A stretch of 54,822 bases of DNA from Thermoplasmatota archaeon. GTDB taxonomy: Archaea > Thermoplasmatota > Penumbrarchaeia > Penumbrarchaeales > Penumbrarchaeaceae. The position numbers and the translations under genes are program-made. This document shows, one piece after another, positions 15,738-23,940 of this stretch (position 1 is its first letter; every line of letters begins with the position of its first letter). The DNA lies in contig JARVGK010000020.1 in NCBI GenBank assembly GCA_029762535.1, positions 1 to 54,822 of the forward strand, written 5' to 3'. The notes under the pieces were generated by a model. The model saw only the letters and a list, made by a program, of their open reading frames with translations. It made no database searches and was not told where the DNA came from.

Positions 15738-16392
15738 GCCGGCAAGGCTCCTCATGGGCCTTGCGAAAAAGGGAGGGCTTGAAAAATACATCGATATCAC
15801 CACCGGTGATCTGTCGAAGGACCTGGGATGCAGCCAGCAGACCGCGTCCATTTATCTGGTCAGATTGACCTCAGAGGGTTATATCGACCGGATAATGAAG
15901 AGTTCCGGATCCAGATTGAGGATGACCGAGAAGGGATTGGACCTGCTCATGAGGATGTATGCGGACCTACATTCAATGTTCGGTAAGGAGAGGATGATTA
16001 AAATCAAGGGACAGGTCGCTTCAGGATTGGGAGAGGGGGCCTATTACCTATCCCAGAAGGGATATATCGATCAGATAAAGGAGAAGTTGGGTTTCGACCC
16101 CTACCCCGGGACGTTCAATGTCCTTCTCTCCCAGCAGGATTCACCCGTCATCGAACTGCTAAGGAGAGGGGCCGGGATCGATATCGGATCCTTCACCAAC
16201 GGCGATCGGACATTTGGCGGCTGTATATGCTACAAATGCCTAATAGAGGGCCATCCAGGGGCAGTGATGATCCCCGCAAGGACCATTCACAAGAACACCC
16301 TGGAGATCATATCTGATGTGAGGCTGAGGTCTTTGATCGAAGAAGGTAATGCAGGGGTCGAGATCGACATAGACTATCCCTCTTCCCTTTGA
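15727..16392 (+). CDS. ribK: CTP-dependent riboflavin kinase with HTH domain
   Basis: Archaeal riboflavin kinase makes FMN from riboflavin using CTP. The C-terminal half has the kinase pattern: GLGEGAYYLSQKGYIDQ, LGFDPYPGTFNVLL and the FGGCICYKC segment. The first 80 residues form a winged-helix DNA-binding domain (GCSQQTASIYLVRLTSEGYI), as in the RbkR type that both senses flavin and regulates genes. The ATG at 15727 has GGAGG upstream inside DUF99. Its 3' end overlaps the convergent DHH gene by 19 bases. Confidence 0.93.
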   Translation: MTYEPARLLMGLAKKGGLEKYIDITTGDLSKDLGCSQQTASIYLVRLTSEGYIDRIMKSSGSRLRMTEKGLDLLMRMYADLHSMFGKERMIKIKGQVASGLGEGAYYLSQKGYIDQIKEKLGFDPYPGTFNVLLSQQDSPVIELLRRGAGIDIGSFTNGDRTFGGCICYKCLIEGHPGAVMIPARTIHKNTLEIISDVRLRSLIEEGNAGVEIDIDYPSSL

Positions 16393-17480
16393 GCTTCCTC
16401 TTCCGGTTCCATTGTGCCTTCATCCTTATCTAGTGCGGCCCTCAAGGCCTTGGAGAACTCCGTGGCACATGTTTCAAGAACACGGTCCACCCGGCCTTTT
16501 CCGTTTAGGCCGGCGGCAGCGTCATGCCCTCCGCCTTCGGCCCCTATCATCCTGCCGACCTCCTCCATGAACTTGCCCAGGTTCATGCCCGCCCTGATTA
16601 TATGGGGCTTGGCCCTGGCCGAGACCCTCATCTCGCTATCCTTCTGAGAGCCGATGAAAACGACATCGCACCCCACTACAAGCAGGCCCCTGGCTGCCGC
16701 TGACTCGAACGATCCCACCGTTGAAGTGGCCACTATCTGGTCCTGAACCCGTTGATATCTGACCCTCTTGAGAGATTTTAGAACGGCGATCTTCTTGGAA
16801 ATGTCGAAATACTCATCTCCCTCGATAGTTGAGAGAACATCCTCGATGCTGACCCCGGACCCTTCAACGAGGAATGAGATGATTGCCATGTCCTCCGCCT
16901 TCGCGAACCGGAACCTGCCGGTATCCGCCGTGATCCCGGCCATGCCCGCAATGGCGATCTCACGGGTGAGGGACATTCCGGACATCATGGCCATTTGTAG
17001 CATTATCTCGACGCATGCGCTTCGCTTCTCGTCCCTATAAACGTTTCCGACCCAGTTGACGTTATCCTGATGATGGTCTATGACGATGTACTCCTTCCAA
17101 GAGGAGATGTCGCCGTCAGAGACCTGTGATGGCGATGAGGAATCGATTATCAACAACAGCTCTGCGGAGCCCGTATCCGGATCCACTTCCATTGACTCCC
17201 CGAGGGAGGACAATAACATCCTGCCTGCCTGAGATATGCTCTTGTATGAACCTATCCTAACCCATGGGAACAGCCATTTGATGATCAGACATGATGCCAC
17301 CGCGTCAAGGTCCGCATTATGGTGGGCAAGCGCCAGAACGTTCTCTTTCCTGCCCTTGATGATCCGCTCGCATATCCTCATAAGGGCGATCGGGTCCTTG
17401 GGATGGGGCAGGGTACCTATTCCGAAGGACCATCCGGCAGGGAACCTTTCCGGCCTTCGGGATTCGGAAGCTGAATCCAT
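16374..17480 (-). CDS. DHH/DHHA1 phosphoesterase
   Basis: This 368-residue protein has the DHH signature HHNADLDAVAS near residue 55, DHHQDN near residue 133 and the DHHA1 motif GGGHDAAAG near residue 330. Such proteins are manganese-dependent exonucleases, nanoRNases or cyclic-dinucleotide phosphodiesterases. The fold does not tell which. It is downstream of prefoldin beta, a common archaeal arrangement, and the first histidine of the classic DHH order is kept as NADLDA. The gene converges with ribK and overlaps it. Confidence 0.88.
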   Translation of the reverse strand: MDSASESRRPERFPAGWSFGIGTLPHPKDPIALMRICERIIKGRKENVLALAHHNADLDAVASCLIIKWLFPWVRIGSYKSISQAGRMLLSSLGESMEVDPDTGSAELLLIIDSSSPSQVSDGDISSWKEYIVIDHHQDNVNWVGNVYRDEKRSACVEIMLQMAMMSGMSLTREIAIAGMAGITADTGRFRFAKAEDMAIISFLVEGSGVSIEDVLSTIEGDEYFDISKKIAVLKSLKRVRYQRVQDQIVATSTVGSFESAAARGLLVVGCDVVFIGSQKDSEMRVSARAKPHIIRAGMNLGKFMEEVGRMIGAEGGGHDAAAGLNGKGRVDRVLETCATEFSKALRAALDKDEGTMEPEEEAQREEG

Positions 17481-17516
17481 ATAAAAAACCTGAAACCTAA
17501 AGATCCTACGAGGAGT

Positions 17517-17867
17517 CTATTGGTATTTACCCAGGGCTTCGTTCAACTCCTTGCCCAGGGATTCGTACATCTCCCTTAGTGACTTCTCCTGCTTCTCCAT
17601 GCTGTTGAGTCTTATGCCGGTGGTCTCCAGCTCGTCCTTCAAAGACGCTTTGAGGGAGGCCACATCCTCCACCTTTATGAGAAGGTCCCCCGCACGTTTA
17701 TAAACATCGGACCCGGAATTACCCTCAAGCGCGGAAAGCGCCGATTCCATGTCCTTTTTTCGCGCCTCCATATCTCCTCTTTGAGCTATGATCATCTGGA
17801 GCTGACCCTTGATCTGCTCGAACCTACCTAACTGGTCCTGTATCTTCTGGGGTATCTGTGTTGCCAT
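17517..17867 (-). CDS. pfdB: Prefoldin subunit beta
   Basis: Prefoldin is a hexamer that holds unfolded protein for the thermosome. The 116-residue protein begins IPQKIQDQLGRFEQIKGQLQ and is two long coiled-coil helices around a small strand region (GSDVYKRAGDLLIKV). It is the usual end of the pop5-psmA-...-pcc1 gene order. Its ATG lies inside the tail of pcc1, giving a 44-base overlap. Confidence 0.94.
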   Translation of the reverse strand: MATQIPQKIQDQLGRFEQIKGQLQMIIAQRGDMEARKKDMESALSALEGNSGSDVYKRAGDLLIKVEDVASLKASLKDELETTGIRLNSMEKQEKSLREMYESLGKELNEALGKYQ

Positions 17868-18144
17868 ATCGATCCCTGCCTTTCATCGCGGAGAAACCTT
17901 TACTTCTACTTATTCTTTTCAAGGGAGGGGGGTCAAGAGCGGAAACGACTGCCTGGACAAGACCGAGGTATGAATTCAGAGAGGCCCTGTGGGATGTTAG
18001 ATCGGCCGAGGCGATGTCGAGCACGATGTGACCATCCGCTTCCGTTCCACTGTCGATCGCCACGAAAGAACCTGAAGGTGGGCTCTGAAGTTCCGGGTCC
18101 AATGCCCCTCTGACCGCGGATGATAGCCCAGAGGGCATGCTCAA
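17824..18144 (-). CDS. pcc1: KEOPS complex subunit Pcc1
   Basis: Pcc1 is the dimerising subunit of KEOPS, which makes t6A in tRNA. The frame encodes LRLEL-like first strand ARSRLELSMPSG, then LDPELQSPPSG, a long helix and strands, and SYLGLVQAVVSAL, which fits Pcc1 in size and position between rpo12 and pfdB. The start is uncertain: the first available standard codon is TTG at 18144, but that cuts the first beta strand. An ATC at 18168 or ATA at 18165 would keep it. The tail overlaps prefoldin by 44 bases. Confidence 0.75.
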   Translation of the reverse strand: MSMPSGLSSAVRGALDPELQSPPSGSFVAIDSGTEADGHIVLDIASADLTSHRASLNSYLGLVQAVVSALDPPPLKRISRSKGFSAMKGRDRYGNTDTPEDTGPVR

Positions 18145-18182
18145 TTCAAGCCGGGAACGAGCTATGATGGAAGAAGGACCGA

Positions 18183-18317
18183 TCAGATCGATCTGAGGAC
18201 CTTCTTGCTGTTGGGCCTTTCCTTGTAAAAAACCTTGTATCCGCATTTGGAGCACTGTATCCCTATGGGGCTGAACTCCGTCTGAAGCTTTTCCCCGCAC
18301 CTTCCGCACTTGTACAT
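18183..18317 (-). CDS. rpo12: RNA polymerase subunit Rpo12 (RpoP)
   Basis: Rpo12 is the small zinc subunit of archaeal RNA polymerase. The 44-residue protein reads MYKCGRCGEKL, IQCSKCGYKVFYK and ends RPNSKKVLRSI, with the two CxxC pairs of the family. It starts at the first base after the rpl37ae stop codon. It is short and easily missed. Confidence 0.95.
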   Translation of the reverse strand: MYKCGRCGEKLQTEFSPIGIQCSKCGYKVFYKERPNSKKVLRSI

Positions 18318-18578
18318 TCATATCCCGCCGAGTTTGCTCTCCAACATCTTGTGTTTCGGAGTTTTTGGTGAGTAGGCGCCTCCAGCGAACTTCAGATCGC
18401 AGGACCTGCACTGCCATATGCCTGTGGAGACGCGTCTGACATTCTCTTTTGAGCATCGGGGGCAGTGATATTTAGAGGACTTCTTGATCTCGATCGAACG
18501 GATCCGCTTTTTAACGCTGAGGCCATACCTCGCACCGAACTTACCATATCTGCCGACCTTCTTGGTCCTGCGGGCCAT
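18318..18578 (-). CDS. rpl37ae: Large ribosomal subunit protein L37ae
   Basis: The 86-residue protein starts MARRTKKVGRYGKFGARYG and has the zinc ligands HCPRC and CRSCD typical of L37ae. It heads the unit rpl37ae-rpo12-pcc1-pfdB-DHH. GGAGG is seven bases before the ATG and a TATA box lies at 18637-18645. Confidence 0.95.
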   Translation of the reverse strand: MARRTKKVGRYGKFGARYGLSVKKRIRSIEIKKSSKYHCPRCSKENVRRVSTGIWQCRSCDLKFAGGAYSPKTPKHKMLESKLGGI

Positions 18579-18636
18579 AACATTGCCTCCGAACCCGATA
18601 TATACCGGTTAGGATTTCCACCTAAACGGGAATCAT

Positions 18637-18645
18637 TATTTATAG
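18637..18645 (-). promoter_or_regulatory. TATA box of rpl37ae
   Basis: CTATAAATA on the minus strand would start transcription near 18615, which leaves a leader that includes the GGAGG ribosome binding site. A second TATA-like run near 18598 is less well placed. Confidence 0.45.
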
Positions 18646-18672
18646 GTTGTGTAAGAGGCAAGATCTTTAGGA

Positions 18673-19374
18673 TCACTGATTGAGGAGCTTGATATCGATC
18701 TGGCCATGGGTCCTGTTGTTGAGCATGTCGAAGAACTCGGCCTGAAGGCCTGCGGGTATCTCGACCAGACATATCCACTGTCCGCTGCTATTCCACTCCT
18801 CCTTCAGGATTTTTCCGTAACCACGGATCTCTCCTATAAGCTTCCCGTACAAGCCTCCGTCCACCTTCAGTGCGATGGGGGTCATCTCCATCCTTATCGG
18901 TATAAGAGGCCTGAGCAATTTCAGGACATCCTGGACCTGGCCTTCGGCGGATTTGAACGGATCAACGTTCACCTTCGCTTCCTCCATGGCCATTTCAATA
19001 CGCTGAGGGGGGTGGGGGTTCTTGGTCACAGGATTGATGCAGTTCCTGGTGAGGATGGCGACGACCTGCTTCCTCTTCTCCTCCTGCATCTTCCTGCGCT
19101 GCTCCACCGTTAGCTGTATCTCTCCTTTCTCGATGATGGCCTTTGCTACCTCGAACACATCGGTGGTCTTGAACGCCTTCTGAAGCGATTCATCTGGCGC
19201 CCTGTCGCCTTTGTTGGAATCCTTGAAAACCATCTCCACGGCGAGTACGTCGGCCAGGTTCACGGATTCCGGCTCTTCACGTATTCTCTGGGCGAGAACC
19301 GGATCGACCAGTATCTCGAACCTGTCACCCATTCGGTCCAGGCGGGCGATGACCGCATCATCCATCGAGACCAT
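18673..19374 (-). CDS. sbds: Ribosome maturation protein SBDS
   Basis: The SBDS family helps release the anti-association factor from the 60S/50S subunit and is linked to RNA processing. The 233-residue protein has the family segments DAVIARLDRMGDRFEILVDP, FKTTDVFEVAKAIIEKGE and NCINPVTKNPHPPQRIE. It follows psmA by 12 bases. In many euryarchaea the exosome genes rrp4, rrp41 and rrp42 follow; here they are missing and rpl37ae comes next. Confidence 0.95.
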   Translation of the reverse strand: MVSMDDAVIARLDRMGDRFEILVDPVLAQRIREEPESVNLADVLAVEMVFKDSNKGDRAPDESLQKAFKTTDVFEVAKAIIEKGEIQLTVEQRRKMQEEKRKQVVAILTRNCINPVTKNPHPPQRIEMAMEEAKVNVDPFKSAEGQVQDVLKLLRPLIPIRMEMTPIALKVDGGLYGKLIGEIRGYGKILKEEWNSSGQWICLVEIPAGLQAEFFDMLNNRTHGQIDIKLLNQ

Positions 19375-19386
19375 GGAGGACCACCC

Positions 19387-20103
19387 TCACTTCTTCTTCT
19401 GGAGGTACTTCGATACCTTTGCGGGGTCCATCTTCTGGAAGGGCATATCCTTCTTGACCACTCCGATCTCGACGGCCAATGTGTTGAGGCCGCCCTCTTC
19501 GGTAGCGCTCATGAGAGCCTCCAGCCCGAGACCGATCCCCTCGTCCATGGTTATGTTGGGTTTGTACCTCTCCTCGAATATCTCCATCACCGCGCTCCTT
19601 CCCGACCCTATGGATCCGGCTTTATACGACATCATGGCACCGGAAGGGTCCGTCTCGTAAAGATGTACGCCCGTATCATCGACACCTGCGATCAGAAGGG
19701 CCGTTCCGAAAGGCCTCACGCCGCCATATTGGGTGTAGTTCTGTTTGAAATCGCATATCTTTTTCACGAGTATGTCCACGGGGATCCTCTCATCGAAGGT
19801 TATCCTGTTGATCTGTGCCTCGATACGAGCCCTGTCCACCAAAACCCTTGCGTCGGCCACAAGGCCGGATGTGGCACAACCTATGTAGGTGTCTATCTTG
19901 AAGATCTTCTCGATCGACGTGGGCTCTATGAGAGGGCTTGTTATCCTCTTGTCGATGATGAGGGCCGCTCCATCCTTGAACTTGAGCCCTACGGTGGTCG
20001 TCCCTCTTTTTACGGCTTCCCTGGCGTATTCCACCTGGAAGAGCCTCCCATCCGGCGAGAACACCGTGATGGCCCTGTCGTAAGCCATATTTCCCGGCTG
20101 CAT
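19387..20103 (-). CDS. psmA: Proteasome subunit alpha
   Basis: The alpha subunit forms the outer rings and gate of the 20S proteasome. The 238-residue protein has [20 protein letters not shown], the gate-region signature, and [16 protein letters not shown]. It ends with a lysine tail. GAGGAG precedes the ATG. A seven-base inverted repeat lies upstream at 20192-20209, between this gene and pop5. Confidence 0.97.
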   Translation of the reverse strand: MQPGNMAYDRAITVFSPDGRLFQVEYAREAVKRGTTTVGLKFKDGAALIIDKRITSPLIEPTSIEKIFKIDTYIGCATSGLVADARVLVDRARIEAQINRITFDERIPVDILVKKICDFKQNYTQYGGVRPFGTALLIAGVDDTGVHLYETDPSGAMMSYKAGSIGSGRSAVMEIFEERYKPNITMDEGIGLGLEALMSATEEGGLNTLAVEIGVVKKDMPFQKMDPAKVSKYLQKKK

Positions 20104-20191
20104 GTTTATCTCCTCGAACTGTTCTGTATTAAACCCGTTGGATCGATAAGATGGTCCGCCGGACTTAGCCCCAGATATCTGTTCCGGTAAA

Positions 20192-20209
20192 TAACTATTG
20201 GTATAGTTA
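20192..20209. promoter_or_regulatory. Inverted repeat upstream of psmA
   Basis: TAACTAT and ATAGTTA flank TGGT, next to a TATA-like run GTTATTTACC on the minus strand. It lies about 90 bases before psmA and just past the pop5 stop codon. It could be an operator for the psmA promoter or an end signal for pop5. Confidence 0.45.
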
Positions 20210-20229
20210 GCATGGTCCGTTGATGATAT

Positions 20230-20598
20230 CTACCTTCCTTCGGACCGCTCTTCGTGATAATGCCTCTTTGCTCTGACCCCGCCGGGTATGAACCTGTTGA
20301 ACGCCCCCTTTATCGTACCGGATACTCCTAGGACCTCGAACCTGAAATCCCCGCCTGAGACCTTGACACCCTGCACCTTCTCAAGGATCGACATCATATC
20401 GTCCAGACCATCAAGGGATGTCTTTATTATCGCAAATCCCTCGCAATAGTATACCACCCATGCCTTCAACCTTCGAAAATCATCCTCGCTCATCCTCTGA
20501 GTCATGCTGCGGACCATCTTGATCACGAGGCCTTTGCCCGGCCTTTCGGGAGATTGGACCTTTATGGCAACATATCTCCTTCTGTATGGGTGGACCAT
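20230..20598 (-). CDS. rnp2: RNase P protein component Pop5 (Rnp2)
   Basis: Pop5 works with Rpp30 in archaeal RNase P, which trims tRNA 5' ends. The 122-residue protein fits the Rpp14/Pop5 family with its opening HPYRRRYVAIKV and the later segment GFAIIKTS. The neighbour psmA is as expected. A minus-strand TATA run at 20616-20630 is about 25 bases before the ATG, so it may be leaderless. Confidence 0.88.
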   Translation of the reverse strand: MVHPYRRRYVAIKVQSPERPGKGLVIKMVRSMTQRMSEDDFRRLKAWVVYYCEGFAIIKTSLDGLDDMMSILEKVQGVKVSGGDFRFEVLGVSGTIKGAFNRFIPGGVRAKRHYHEERSEGR

Positions 20599-20615
20599 GC
20601 CGACGAATGTATGAC

Positions 20616-20630
20616 GGATATAATAAATGA
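20616..20630 (-). promoter_or_regulatory. TATA box of pop5
   Basis: TCATTTATTATATCC on the minus strand is centred about 25 bases before the pop5 ATG at 20598. Confidence 0.45.
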
Positions 20631-20744
20631 CTAGACGAAGGGAGGAAAGACAGTAATGTCAAGTAAAATATTTATAGCAAGTATTAAAGTATCATTTAGA
20701 GTTTAACCACCCCCTTACCTAAACCCCGATAGGAGTGTGATACC

Positions 20745-22127
20745 ATCGCGAATAGGATCTGGAAGACCGCCCCCCTGACGATCATTACCCTTGCATTCCT
20801 GTTCATAGTGGGGATCCCCCCGATGGACGAGGGCCCAACATCCACTGCCGCCGCCAATGAGACGGGAGGACCTCCTGAACTCTCACCCATATTCCTCTAC
20901 ATGAGGACCTCCATTGGGATAAGCCCCGAGGCCCCCGACCTGGACCAAGCGGAGTACACAGCTACGATACCGAACGGGTTCGTTCAGGATGGTCCGTTCG
21001 GACGCGGCATCCTGCCCTTCATGGGCCATGTCCAATGGAGGGAGGTGGGAACATGGAACACCGAGCCCGTGAAGAACACCATAAATCTCGGCGGCCAGGT
21101 GAGGATAGTGATGTACGTCAAGGGCAATCCCTCCAACAGCGGTACCGTCTCATCCGATTTCGAATTCATAATAACAAGGGCCGGAGAATCAGCCCCGATC
21201 CTACAACTCACCAAGGCGAACGTCAGGATTCCATCCGGAACAAGCGGGGACGTTGGGAGCTTCGATGTCCTTGGCAATTTCCCCTTCACGAACGACACCA
21301 CGATAAACGCCGGAACGGCCATGTCACTAAGGATCCGCGCTAGATGCAACGGCGGGGCCATACTCGTATTCGGGTCCTCTTCATACTCCTCCGGTGTCGG
21401 ATTCGATACGAACTCCCTGGCCGTTCACTCGTTACATATGTGCCGCGATGGTGTGACCGTTGAATACAGGGACGCTTTCTACATGTCGTGGATGAGGCTC
21501 GACAAGAGGTTGACCATAAATGCTCTGGTGCAGGACAACTCATACATGAAACCCGACATCAACTCAGTTAACAGCACAAGGGTTCTTTTTTGGCCTCTTG
21601 AAGTGAGCCCTGGTTCCTATGAGGTCAGCGCCAATCTTTCGTACAATCCCGAAGGTGCGGGGGTGGTCTCGAAATCGGAGATCTTCCGCATAGAGGAGGA
21701 GTTCATCCCGCCTTTTACCAGGTTCAAAATGTTCGTCTCATCCATCTCTATATATTTGATATTGATTTTGTTCATCACCATTATGCTCCTTTTCGTCAGA
21801 AAACAGAGGTTAAAGACCTGGAAGAGGAGGGTTAGGACCCTTCCCCCCGATGAGAGGGGGAAGTCCTTCAGGAAGCAGAAGAGGGCCTGGAAGGCCCGTA
21901 ACAAGGAAGAGAAACGTGACAGGAATGCTCAAAGGGCCGCCCGCAATAAAGAGGATGAAGAGGAGAGAGCGGAGTCTGGTTTCTCAATATTTAGAAAGAA
22001 GAAGGATGCCAAGCCCCCAAGACCTCACAGAAAAAGGCCCCCCGCGAAGACCGTTGAGGTTATCGAAGAGGGCGATAAGGAGAACGTGACCTTGGAGGGC
22101 CTCGGAGAGCTTGACCTCGACCTCTGA
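20745..22127 (+). CDS. Exported membrane-anchored surface protein, unknown function
   Basis: The protein has a signal sequence (NRIWKTAPLTIITLAFLFIV), a beta-rich outer part of about 290 residues and one membrane segment near its end (SIYLILILFITIMLLFV). A long charged tail rich in Lys, Arg and Glu lies inside the cell. I recognise no family. The only standard start in frame, GTG at 20808, falls after the hydrophobic segment. A candidate ATC codon at 20745, nine bases after AGGAG, would restore the whole signal sequence, so I place the start there with caution. A TATA-like ATATTTATAG is at 20668-20677. Confidence 0.6.
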   Translation: MANRIWKTAPLTIITLAFLFIVGIPPMDEGPTSTAAANETGGPPELSPIFLYMRTSIGISPEAPDLDQAEYTATIPNGFVQDGPFGRGILPFMGHVQWREVGTWNTEPVKNTINLGGQVRIVMYVKGNPSNSGTVSSDFEFIITRAGESAPILQLTKANVRIPSGTSGDVGSFDVLGNFPFTNDTTINAGTAMSLRIRARCNGGAILVFGSSSYSSGVGFDTNSLAVHSLHMCRDGVTVEYRDAFYMSWMRLDKRLTINALVQDNSYMKPDINSVNSTRVLFWPLEVSPGSYEVSANLSYNPEGAGVVSKSEIFRIEEEFIPPFTRFKMFVSSISIYLILILFITIMLLFVRKQRLKTWKRRVRTLPPDERGKSFRKQKRAWKARNKEEKRDRNAQRAARNKEDEEERAESGFSIFRKKKDAKPPRPHRKRPPAKTVEVIEEGDKENVTLEGLGELDLDL

Positions 22128-22194
22128 TCGTATTTCGAACCCTATCCATCACCCATGATCCTCATCAAGGACGCACAAAAGGAGGGCATCCCCC

Positions 22195-23451
22195 ATGTCG
22201 GAGACTTTCGTCCAGAAGGTATTGAGAAAAAGATTGGGAGTTGAAAGTGCTCAACCGGGCCAGATAGTAACGGTGAAGCCAGATCGCCTTCTGATGCATG
22301 ATAACGCTTCAGCGATAATCGAGAAGGTGAAAAGTGACATCGACAGGTTCGGGATCGTCGATCCGGACCTACCCGTGATCGTACTAGACCACGTAATACC
22401 AGCTTCCGATGAGAAGACCGCAATAAACCACAGGAGGATCCGGGAATTCGTGAGGAAGCATGGGATAAGGCATTTCTTCGACATAGGCGAGGGGGTCTGC
22501 CACCAGGTCATGTTCGAAAAAGGCCTCGTCCTTCCCGGGGACCTGGTCCTTGGATCGGACTCCCATACCTGTTCTTATGGGGCCGTGAACGCCTTCTCAA
22601 CTGGTATCGATCGGACCGAGGCCGCGGCCCTTCTCCTAACCGGCGAGACCTGGTTGAAGGTCCCTCATACGATGAAGATCATGTTGGAGGGCGGCCTATC
22701 CAAAGGAGTATACGCCAAGGACCTTGTCTTGACGATGATAGGCACTATCCACTCCGACGGGGCCTCCTACAGGTGCATCGAGTTCCATGGGGATATTGGC
22801 GGCCTAAGCATATCCGACCGCTTCACGATCTCCAACATGGGTGTGGAGATGGATTCCAAAGGGGCCGTCTTCCCTGTCGATGAAGTGACGAGGGAACATC
22901 TCGATACCGCCGGGATCGAAGATGTGTCTCCCGTATGGGCCGACCCGGACGCGAATTACTGGTCGGTCCACGAATTCGATATGGGGGATGTCGTCCCTGT
23001 CGTTTCCGCGCCCCACAAGGTCGATAACGTCAAACCCGTGTCGGAACTGACCGGCCTCCACTTCGATCAATGCTTCCTGGGAACCTGCACTAACGGCAGG
23101 CACGAGGACCTGAAGGTCGCTGCGAGAATACTTTCGGGCGAGAGGGTACATCCCAGCACAAGGCTGATAATCGCTCCGGCCTCGAGATCGGAGCTGGTAA
23201 AGGCCATGGCCGACGGGACGATATCCGGGCTCCTGGAGGCGGGCGGGGTCCTGCTCCCTCCAGGATGCGGGCCATGTTTGGGCGCCCATCAAGGGGTTAT
23301 GGCCCCCGGAGAGAGGACGATCTCCACATCGAACAGGAACTTCAAAGGGCGAATGGGGTGCAAGGAGGCAGAGATATATCTCGCGAGCCCCGCGACCGTG
23401 GCCGCCACGGCTCTCAGGGGAGAGCTGACCGATCCTATAGAGGTGATATGA
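22195..23451 (+). CDS. LeuC-type hydro-lyase large subunit
   Basis: This 418-residue protein is the large subunit of an isopropylmalate dehydratase or homoaconitase of the archaeal two-subunit kind. The iron-sulfur ligands are in GSDSHTCSYGA and in PGCGPCLGAHQG, and FLGTCTNGR carries the third region. SNRNFKGRMG is the usual anion-binding end. It overlaps nothing and is followed immediately by its small subunit. No leuA, leuB or aksA is present, so the substrate is not fixed by context. Confidence 0.93.
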   Translation: MSETFVQKVLRKRLGVESAQPGQIVTVKPDRLLMHDNASAIIEKVKSDIDRFGIVDPDLPVIVLDHVIPASDEKTAINHRRIREFVRKHGIRHFFDIGEGVCHQVMFEKGLVLPGDLVLGSDSHTCSYGAVNAFSTGIDRTEAAALLLTGETWLKVPHTMKIMLEGGLSKGVYAKDLVLTMIGTIHSDGASYRCIEFHGDIGGLSISDRFTISNMGVEMDSKGAVFPVDEVTREHLDTAGIEDVSPVWADPDANYWSVHEFDMGDVVPVVSAPHKVDNVKPVSELTGLHFDQCFLGTCTNGRHEDLKVAARILSGERVHPSTRLIIAPASRSELVKAMADGTISGLLEAGGVLLPPGCGPCLGAHQGVMAPGERTISTSNRNFKGRMGCKEAEIYLASPATVAATALRGELTDPIEVI

Positions 23452-23940
23452 ATGAGGGTATGGAGATACGGTGACAACGTCAATACGGACATGCTCTTTC
23501 CAGGAAAATATACTTACACATGCTCGAAGCCAGAAGAGATAATGCCCCATCTGCTCGAGGACCTTGACCCTGACTTCTCCTCCGGTGTGAAAAAAGGGGA
23601 TCTGCTCTTGGTCGGTAGTAATTTCGGCTGCGGATCGTCGAGGGAACAGCCGGTGCTGGGATTGAAGCATGCCGGGATCGAGGCGATCATCGGCAGGTCC
23701 TTCGCCAGGATATTCTACAGGGCGGCGATCAACCAGGGGCTCATACTCATAGAATGCCCTTCCGCCGTTGATGCCTACAAAGATGGCGACGAGGTCATAC
23801 TTGACATCGGATCAGGAAGGATCGAGATAGGTGGAGAGGAGCACAGGTTCCCTCCTCTTCCCGATGCAGTATTGGCCATCAGGGACTCCGGGGGGCTACT
23901 GGAATACACCAGGAAGAGGCTCGAACCCCGGAAGGGTTAA
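23452..23940 (+). CDS. LeuD-type hydro-lyase small subunit
   Basis: The small subunit closes the active site and sets substrate choice. It starts YGDNVNTDMLFPGKYTYT and contains VGSNFGCGSSREQP and GRSFARIFYRAAINQGL, all family signatures, in 162 residues. The loop that in known enzymes reads YLRT or YLVT-like reads YTYT here, so it could be isopropylmalate, homoaconitate or another 2-hydroxyacid. Its ATG abuts the large-subunit stop; its end overlaps rfcL by four bases. Confidence 0.9.
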   Translation: MRVWRYGDNVNTDMLFPGKYTYTCSKPEEIMPHLLEDLDPDFSSGVKKGDLLLVGSNFGCGSSREQPVLGLKHAGIEAIIGRSFARIFYRAAINQGLILIECPSAVDAYKDGDEVILDIGSGRIEIGGEEHRFPPLPDAVLAIRDSGGLLEYTRKRLEPRKG

